A stretch of 24,904 bases of DNA from a virus. Position numbers and translations under genes: made by a program. The stretch is from the IMG/VR virus record IMGVR_UViG_3300047319_000364, positions 1 to 24,904 of that record; one strand, written 5' to 3'. The notes below the pieces were generated by a model. The model did not search any database, was not told the origin of the DNA, and saw only the letters and a program-made list of their open reading frames with translations. Position 1 is the first letter of the stretch. The number at the start of each line of letters is the position of its first letter. This document shows, piece after piece, positions 19,317 to 24,904 of this stretch.

Positions 19317-20252
19317 GTGAAAAAGCTAAGTTCAATCCACTTCCTGCGCATGGTCGCAGCGCTGGGAGTGGTAATACATCACGTCATCACATCTTCTGGC
19401 TCGGCCTTTATGCTCGGCGCCGCTGGTGTCGACGTGTTTTTTGTAATCAGTGGCGTTGTTATATCGCTAGCTCTCGAACGTGAATCGGCGCGCGAATTCG
19501 GCATGAAGCGCGCGATTCGAGTGCTTCCGCTTTACTGGATAGCCACGGTTATTTTCGCAGTGTTCCGATTCCATGCATATCAGATTGAGCCAACTTTCTC
19601 AGATTGGGTCCGGTCTTTCCTTCTGATACCGCGCACCGGATGGGCGCCGATCTATTACGCGGGATGGACGCTCTGCTACGAGGCGCTGTTTTATGTTGTC
19701 GCAACGACGTCGATTGCACTTTTCGGACCGATGGCTCGTAATGCGTGCATTGCGCTAGTTATGGCTATTGCTGCAGCCTTCAATCTGCCGTTGCTTCTGG
19801 AGTTTGGTGCTGGCATGCTCATCGGGCAATTGGTCATGCAGGGCCGAGTGCCCGACATCCGCCAAGGGCTTTTCTGCGTCACCATAGCTATCGGACTATT
19901 CCTGCATCACACTGGTGCCGTTGGTGATGAGCGCATGATCGTATGGGGCATTCCCGCTGCGCTCCTAGTCTATGGGATGCTGGCGTTTGACAGATCCAAG
20001 CTATTCCGCAGCAACACCGTTCAGATAGGCGGCGATGCTAGTTATGCTCTGTACCTTTTTCATCTGCCAATCGTTGAAGGAATAGGAATCATCATGCCGC
20101 ACGGAATTGCCACCGATGCCCTGCAAGTTGTGGCTGCTGTCGGCGTCGCTATCGTCGTGCGAGTTGCTATTGAGCGCCCAATGTTGCGGTGTATGAGTGC
20201 CGCGCTGATCCAGCGGAAACTTTCGGCAAAGCTTCCGCCAGAGCCAGCTTAA
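19317..20252 (+). CDS. Acyltransferase 3 family membrane protein (O-acetyltransferase-like)
   Basis: The 311-aa protein begins H-F-L-R-M-V-A-A-L-G-V-V-I-H-H (H21/H22) and continues G-V-D-V-F-F-V-I-S-G-V-V-I-S, the signature opening of acyltransferase-3 enzymes such as OafA and phage Oac. About ten hydrophobic helices follow, with Y-A-G-W-T-L-C-Y-E-A-L-F-Y in the middle and S-Y-A-L-Y-L-F-H-L-P near the end. It would transfer an acyl group to surface polysaccharide, a classic serotype-converting cargo that can block superinfection. The GTG start has GAGGGA upstream. Codon use is more AT-rich than in neighbouring genes, suggesting separate acquisition. Its stop is 3 bp from that of the opposing beta-helix gene. 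Confidence 0.88.
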   Translation: MKKLSSIHFLRMVAALGVVIHHVITSSGSAFMLGAAGVDVFFVISGVVISLALERESAREFGMKRAIRVLPLYWIATVIFAVFRFHAYQIEPTFSDWVRSFLLIPRTGWAPIYYAGWTLCYEALFYVVATTSIALFGPMARNACIALVMAIAAAFNLPLLLEFGAGMLIGQLVMQGRVPDIRQGLFCVTIAIGLFLHHTGAVGDERMIVWGIPAALLVYGMLAFDRSKLFRSNTVQIGGDASYALYLFHLPIVEGIGIIMPHGIATDALQVVAAVGVAIVVRVAIERPMLRCMSAALIQRKLSAKLPPEPA

Positions 20253-20255
20253 ACA

Positions 20256-21656
20256 CTAAGGCGTCACAAGGTAGGACACCGAATACGTAGTATTTGGCTG
20301 TGACGCTGACGGTGCGTTGATCGCATAGATCGTGAACCCCGTCTCCGTCAGAACCGTGGAGACAGGTTGAAGTTTCCACGTCAGCCCGTTGTTCGAAGTA
20401 AGCATCACCGACTTCGGCGGAACGGCAAGCGGCGTCGGAAACGTGACGCTGACAAGCGAACCTCCGGCAGGACTGGTGCCCGTGCCGAAGGTTATGATGC
20501 CGCTGATCGTGCTCCCAGAGATTTGCGGAGATGGAGGCGAAGTACCAGCGTTCGCGCCGGCCGTAACTGTAGGCGCAGGTGTTCCATGCTGCGTTACAAG
20601 CGGGGCTGTCAGGTTCTGAATGTAATACGACACGGCTGATGCCGGGCCAGACACAGCATAAGGTGTCAACGTGGCGCCGGCTGTGCTCACGCGATAGCCG
20701 TTAATGCGCAAGTTGTACGCAAAGTTGATCTGGATGCCGGTTGTCGAGCTTCCAGGGTTCCCTCCGACTACCGTCAGCCCGTCGAACTGCTCCTCGTGAA
20801 TGTCATTGTCTTGCGTTGTAGGATTCAAGCCATCGTTAAACTTGACGCCTATAAATGAGCCCGTGGAGATGTTAGAAAACACCTCAGCCTCATAAAAATA
20901 GTTCGTATCGCTGTTTGAGATCAGATCGATGCCTGTCGCGGTCACGTTGAAGAAGTGTAGCCCTACGAACGCGTTGTCTGTCGAGCCAGTTTCAGAGGCA
21001 GGACCGGCTAGCCCCAAGCCTTGCCACACGTTGAGCGCGTGCAGATTCTTGAATACGTTGACTGACGTATTGAATGCATGGCTTCCGGTAGCGGTCTGGT
21101 AGTAGGCGAACGGCCCCGACGCACCGGCTACCACACCTGCAATGTTGTTCACAGTGAGATCGTCGAACGAGCTCTGCCGCACCGTATCCCACATGATGCC
21201 GTACAAGTTGTTCGAACCACTCCCATCGACAGTCAACCCCTTGACGTTCATCCCAACCACTTGGGGGAACGTTGTCGCAGCAGGATTCCCTATCTTTACG
21301 ATGGGTGTGCAGCACACTCCGGGTGCAGACGCCCCCCATTTGAATGTCGCGCCATATGCATACACCGTTGCTGGAGACGTAATTGCCACTGTCCCCGCCA
21401 CCTTATATGTTCCAGGCGGAACGACCAGTACGCCACCCCCCGGAATGTTCTGCGCCGCAGTGATCGCGCTATTTAGGCAGGCAGTAGCATCGGTCGCGCC
21501 AGTGTTATCGCATGACGTTTGAATCGCGGAAGAGCCAATGAGGACCGGGCCGAGCGCAGACAATCCTCCGCTATCGCTCAAGCCGCTGACAGTCGTTTGC
21601 CCTAATGCGAGCGAAGAAGCTGCCATAAGACACAGAAGAAATTTGGATATTTTCAC
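20256..21656 (-). CDS. Pectate-lyase-like beta-helix protein with Sec signal peptide
   Basis: The 466-aa protein starts at GTG 21656 (ACGGAAG upstream). Residues 1-19 look like a Sec signal (M-K-I-S-K, a hydrophobic core, A-L-G then Q). Residues about 48-110 match the opening of pectate-lyase-3-type beta-helices (D-A-T-A-C-L-N-S-A-I...G-G-G-V-L-V-V-P-P-G-T-Y-K-V), followed by repeated short strands with V-x-G-L-T-V and N-x-Y patterns to about 330, then a C-terminal strand-rich domain. Such proteins are tailspikes that bind or cut host polysaccharide. It follows the fibre gene directly. A signal peptide is unexpected for a virion part, so it might be a secreted depolymerase instead. Confidence 0.75.
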   Translation of the reverse strand: MKISKFLLCLMAASSLALGQTTVSGLSDSGGLSALGPVLIGSSAIQTSCDNTGATDATACLNSAITAAQNIPGGGVLVVPPGTYKVAGTVAITSPATVYAYGATFKWGASAPGVCCTPIVKIGNPAATTFPQVVGMNVKGLTVDGSGSNNLYGIMWDTVRQSSFDDLTVNNIAGVVAGASGPFAYYQTATGSHAFNTSVNVFKNLHALNVWQGLGLAGPASETGSTDNAFVGLHFFNVTATGIDLISNSDTNYFYEAEVFSNISTGSFIGVKFNDGLNPTTQDNDIHEEQFDGLTVVGGNPGSSTTGIQINFAYNLRINGYRVSTAGATLTPYAVSGPASAVSYYIQNLTAPLVTQHGTPAPTVTAGANAGTSPPSPQISGSTISGIITFGTGTSPAGGSLVSVTFPTPLAVPPKSVMLTSNNGLTWKLQPVSTVLTETGFTIYAINAPSASQPNTTYSVSYLVTP

Positions 21657-21671
21657 TTTTATCTTCCGTTA

Positions 21672-23393
21672 TTATCCGAATGTGCGGCCTACGCCAGTGA
21701 AGTTGAATACGCAGCTCGAACCGTTACCGGATGACGCGTAAAGAGAAATGACCTGCAAACCCGCAGCGGCTACCGTGCCCGCGACCCACGATGCAATTTT
21801 TCCATTGGCGTTTGCGACCGCTGAATAGAACTGGCTAGGCGTACCATTAGCTACACCGTTCACATACGCTGTCGCTACCCCATAGCCACCTGCCGCCGTG
21901 GAGTTCGCGAAACCGTCAAACCCGCCATCAATCGCATCACCGATTTCTGCGACGAATTGAATGTTCGTCGTGCTTAATTGAACGTTCGTTGTTGAAGTGG
22001 TGTTGTTTGATTGGGAGCCCGTATTGAACATCTTCATCTGTTTGTTAAACCATGAACGGACGAAGCGCTGCGCTCCTGAATCGACAAATTGCGAACTCGC
22101 GGTGGTGTAAATCATTCCGACGTATGATTTCGTCGCGTCACCAATCATCGTCTCGACCCCAGTCGACGACGTGAGGTGCGATGTCGTGCTCGCGATGATC
22201 GACATTGAGCCGGCCGTCCATTGCGCGTAGATGTAATAGAGCGTCGACGCAGATAGTCCACTGTTGCTTATTGCTACGCCTCCGGTCGGAACCTGCCGCG
22301 GTACGCCATTGATAATTAGGTTATTGCCGTTGAGCGGAACCAGTGCAAGTGTCGTGGAATTTTGCACTTGAAGTTGGCATTGACCATGCCCAACCTGCCC
22401 CATCTGCACCGCATGCTGGCTCTGCGTGGCGGGAGCGACTTGCACTGCCCCGCCGGTCGAGTCGATCAGCACATATGATCCGCCGCCGATCGAGCTATTC
22501 CACTGCACCCACACGTCACCGTTTGTCGCGGTCTCGCCACCTTGCAGCGCCGAGTGTGCCGCACCGACTACAGCAACCGCGCCGAGGCCGTCGTTTAACG
22601 TAAGCGCGCCAGTGTTTGCGGCCGGAGCCTTGTAGCGCAGCACCATGCCATCAGTGCGCGACGTGATCGGCGGGCTGAATGCGGCGACGTGCGCGTTCGC
22701 TGTGCCCGTTGCGACGGCATAGTTAGAGCTGCCCTGCTGGATCATCGCGAGCAGGCTGGCTGGCAGGAACGGAGCGCCCGCGTACTGGCTGATGTTGCCC
22801 GACGTGATGGTCGTCGCGCCATACGGTACGCTGATGACCCAAAGGCCCGTAAAGCCAGCGTCAGGCGTCGGCGTGATCTGCGCGCCAGTCGTGGCAGCGA
22901 CGCCGGCTTTCAGCGAAAGCTGCACCGTGTTGTCGCGCGCGGTCGCCTGCGACGTGCCATTGCCGCTCGGGCCGTTGTAGGCCTGCGATGGATTTGCAGA
23001 ATTGTAATATGGCAAAACAACGCTGCCCGTGTCCACCTCTTGAAACGCGCCTTGCACGAGGTAGTTGATCGAATATCCTGCAGTCGTCGGCGCCGGGCAC
23101 GCGAAGTTCACCAGATTGAGCAGGATGCCCTGCTTCATAACCGGGGTTGCGTCCGCATTTAGCGACGAGTAAGCGCCCGTGTCCGTGGCCTGTAGCGAGT
23201 ACGCGCGACCAGGGTTCACGTTGACGGTCATCCCTGCGGGAGCCGTAGGCACGCAGCCGAGGCCGGAGAACAGCGTCGACGTGCCGAGCATGTCTTGCAG
23301 CACGTGACCGATTGCTGTCAGCACGTTCTTGTTCGTGTTCAGCAGGTCGGTTTCGAGAGGTACAGCGCCGGCATATACGGTTTGACGCTTCAT
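21672..23393 (-). CDS. Phage tail fibre protein
   Basis: The start is ATG 23393 with GGAAG just upstream; the frame is open further upstream, but that reads through a terminator. The 573-aa product is rich in Ala, Ser, Thr, Gly and Asn. Its N-terminal part (P-L-E-T-D-L-L-N-T-N-K-N...G-R-A-Y-S-L-Q...V-V-L-P-Y-Y-N) is of a type I associate with tail fibres or baseplate-attached proteins of proteobacterial phages. A middle section has G-A-L-T-L-N-D and W-V-Q-W-N-S-S, and the C-terminal 120 residues are likely receptor-binding. It lies after a baseplate-like gene and before the beta-helix protein. Confidence 0.8.
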   Translation of the reverse strand: MKRQTVYAGAVPLETDLLNTNKNVLTAIGHVLQDMLGTSTLFSGLGCVPTAPAGMTVNVNPGRAYSLQATDTGAYSSLNADATPVMKQGILLNLVNFACPAPTTAGYSINYLVQGAFQEVDTGSVVLPYYNSANPSQAYNGPSGNGTSQATARDNTVQLSLKAGVAATTGAQITPTPDAGFTGLWVISVPYGATTITSGNISQYAGAPFLPASLLAMIQQGSSNYAVATGTANAHVAAFSPPITSRTDGMVLRYKAPAANTGALTLNDGLGAVAVVGAAHSALQGGETATNGDVWVQWNSSIGGGSYVLIDSTGGAVQVAPATQSQHAVQMGQVGHGQCQLQVQNSTTLALVPLNGNNLIINGVPRQVPTGGVAISNSGLSASTLYYIYAQWTAGSMSIIASTTSHLTSSTGVETMIGDATKSYVGMIYTTASSQFVDSGAQRFVRSWFNKQMKMFNTGSQSNNTTSTTNVQLSTTNIQFVAEIGDAIDGGFDGFANSTAAGGYGVATAYVNGVANGTPSQFYSAVANANGKIASWVAGTVAAAGLQVISLYASSGNGSSCVFNFTGVGRTFG

Positions 23394-23407
23394 GTAATGG
23401 CTTCCAC

Positions 23408-23436
23408 AAAAGAAAAACCCCGCTCGATGGCGGGGC
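23408..23436 (-). terminator. Intercistronic rho-independent terminator in the tail operon
   Basis: On the minus strand CCCCGC-CATCGA-GCGGGG (23435-23418) is followed by TTTTTCTTTT. It lies between the baseplate-like gene and the tail fibre gene, only 15 bp from the fibre start, so it may lower fibre expression or need antitermination. Confidence 0.75.
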
Positions 23437-23463
23437 TGTATGGGTGAAATGCGGTGTCGGTCG

Positions 23464-24904
23464 TTAGCTGCTGATGCGCATCCAGACGATCGTTGCGGCA
23501 GGGATGACACTGGCCACGGCGGCGAATATGTCAGCGTCTGTGACCGACTGCTGAACCTGACTCAGGTCTGCATACTCTCCGCGCGACGCGGTGCTGTATC
23601 CAGATGGCGAACTGCCATAGCCGGCGACATACGGGATGCCTGTGCCGATTGGCCGGTACGCAGTCACGAACGCCTGATACTGGTGAACGAGCGAACCATA
23701 TGCACCCGCCACGCCGTAGCCGCCGACATAGCCGTACTTTGGCGCGACTGAGAACGTCGTCGATATGCCGTCGCCAGCGCCGAACACCAAGTTCGCCACA
23801 TTCACCGTCTGAGCCTTCTGTGTGCTCAGGTAGCTTCCAGTCCACGACAGCGATGCGCCGGCAGCAGGCGGCACGGCGAACGTGAGCGCGCCATTTGCAG
23901 AAAGCGCGTAATCGGTGACAGTGACTGGCGCGCCAAACGTCGAGATATACGGCGTCGCCGCGCTGGCGGGGTCGAGTTGCGTCCCGAAGTAACCTGTCGA
24001 AGCCGTGCCGTTGTTCGCGTCTGGATAGAACAGCGCACGCACGCTCGTGAAAGCGCCAGTGTTGAACGCAAACGAAACGCGATACCAACCGTTCGGCGCG
24101 GCAATGATCGACACAGACCCGACGACGTTTGTCGAAGTCGAAACAACCGGATCTGTGCCAGCCATGTTCAGCACAACGCGGCATATCTCAGTCGTGATAC
24201 TCCCGTCGTAGACACGGATGCCAGTCAGAGTCGCTGTGCCCTTCTGGATGAAAACGCTTCGCGTGGCCACCGATCCCGCCGCCACAGTCGCGACTGCCGT
24301 CCGGGCTGATAGCGTGCCGCTCGTTGTCGGCGTAAGCAGTGCACCAGACTGCAATCCATCCGGCCCGAGCAGGCTGTTCACGGCGGCCGAGATGCTTACG
24401 AGCGTCCAGCCAGTTCCGCCGACCGGGTTCGAGTATGGATCGAGGTTGGTCCGCGGAGACGCGGAAAGAAGCTGATTGCCTTGCCAATCGTTGCGATAGA
24501 TTTGCGAAAAGTTGATTGTGATCGCGTCGGTGCCGCCATAGCCGCCAGTATCGAGCGGCCGGCGCGGCTCAACGATGAGCGGCGCGCGACCGGTGAGCGT
24601 CGTGAGCACCTGCACGACCGCCTTGCGCGTCGCGCGTTCGCGGAACAGGTTGACCGTGATCCGGTTACGGAACGCGGTATCGCTCTCCCCCGCCGTGCGC
24701 GGCAACGTCGGGCCGAAGAAGTCGGCGGATATTAAATCGAGCCAGCCGTCACTCGCGGTAGCGATACGCGTTTGCGCCTTCGCGTAGATCAGGACGGAAT
24801 ACACATTGGCGAAGATCGCCGCGAAGCCTTTCAGAAGCGCGGTCAGGATCGGTGGAGCGTCGCCGAACCAGCCGCGCGGCAGGAGCGCTTGCAAGCGCCC
24901 CAGC
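23464..24904 (-). CDS. Baseplate/tail protein with carbohydrate-binding-like domain, partial
   Basis: The frame is open to the window edge; a TTG at 24894 is unlikely to be the true start, because L-G-R upstream continues naturally into L-Q-A-L-L-P-R-G-W. About 480 residues are visible. Counting from that TTG, the first 120 (L-L-P-R-G-W, then helices with W-L-D-L-I-S-A-D-F-F-G) resemble tail-tip or baseplate proteins that open with a LLPxG motif. Residues about 145-320 look like a jelly-roll carbohydrate-binding module (N-G-W-Y-R-V-S...G-Y-F-G-T-Q-L-D-P...A-T-P-Y-I-S-T), followed by G-A-L-T-F-A-V-P-P-A-A-G-A-S-L-S-W-T-G. It heads the tail fibre operon. Confidence 0.65.
   Translation of the reverse strand, partial: LGRLQALLPRGWFGDAPPILTALLKGFAAIFANVYSVLIYAKAQTRIATASDGWLDLISADFFGPTLPRTAGESDTAFRNRITVNLFRERATRKAVVQVLTTLTGRAPLIVEPRRPLDTGGYGGTDAITINFSQIYRNDWQGNQLLSASPRTNLDPYSNPVGGTGWTLVSISAAVNSLLGPDGLQSGALLTPTTSGTLSARTAVATVAAGSVATRSVFIQKGTATLTGIRVYDGSITTEICRVVLNMAGTDPVVSTSTNVVGSVSIIAAPNGWYRVSFAFNTGAFTSVRALFYPDANNGTASTGYFGTQLDPASAATPYISTFGAPVTVTDYALSANGALTFAVPPAAGASLSWTGSYLSTQKAQTVNVANLVFGAGDGISTTFSVAPKYGYVGGYGVAGAYGSLVHQYQAFVTAYRPIGTGIPYVAGYGSSPSGYSTASRGEYADLSQVQQSVTDADIFAAVASVIPAATIVWMRISS

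Noticed and set aside
22689-23162. Plus-strand 157-aa Arg-rich frame
   Set aside because: Antisense to the tail fibre gene.
1-24904. CRISPR array, tRNA, rRNA or insertion sequence
   Set aside because: I saw no regularly spaced repeats, cloverleaf-like sequences with a T-loop, or transposase gene with inverted repeats.

Overview
The window is a stretch of a temperate tailed bacteriophage (or intact prophage or phage plasmid) from a GC-rich betaproteobacterium, most likely Burkholderia, Paraburkholderia or a close relative. The evidence is high GC, strong Shine-Dalgarno sites, long runs of ATGA-coupled small genes, and a gene set of DNA recombination, integration, lysis and tail functions. No ribosomal, tRNA or clear housekeeping host gene is visible.

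Layout. (1) 24-11944, plus strand: early region. It holds a Sak4-like ATPase, an SSB-like partner, a zinc/HNH protein, a Gp157 homologue, a DNA methyltransferase, RusA, NinB, two winged-helix proteins, a YbcO-type nuclease, an Ea22-like protein, a Lar-type zinc ribbon, a mosaic 459-aa protein, several small unknowns and an AlpA/excisionase-like protein. (2) 11941-12951, minus: tyrosine integrase, convergent with and touching the excisionase-like gene. (3) About 12952-13479: non-coding control region with two operator-like palindromes, a 24-bp direct repeat pair (candidate attP arm sites), hairpins and a rightward promoter. (4) 13480-15661, plus: small genes including an adenylation-domain-only ATP-dependent DNA ligase. 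(5) 18112 down to 15563, minus: lysis region (membrane/coiled-coil protein, GH19 endolysin, HNH protein, holin, lipoprotein, DUF1353 protein). (6) 18241-20252, plus: accessory cargo of an SGNH-like lipoprotein and an acyltransferase-3 membrane protein. (7) 24904 down to 20256, minus: end of the tail operon (baseplate-like protein cut by the window edge, tail fibre, and a beta-helix protein with a Sec signal peptide).

The feature most worth attention is a dispersed 17-bp palindrome, GATAC-N7-GTATC. There are six full copies, one with a single mismatch and one degenerate copy. They lie in the gaps before operons at 588, 3331, 7847 and 18181, upstream of the integrase (13028, 13082), and inside two genes (761, 18322). 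At three of them the dyad sits between matching TTGCGY and TATCNT promoter hexamers. This looks like one phage regulon that also covers the cargo gene. Its presence on both sides of the integrase argues that the two arms belong to a single phage. The integrase therefore lies inside the phage map, as in a virion or circular genome. The immunity repressor, replication, packaging and head genes are not in the window.
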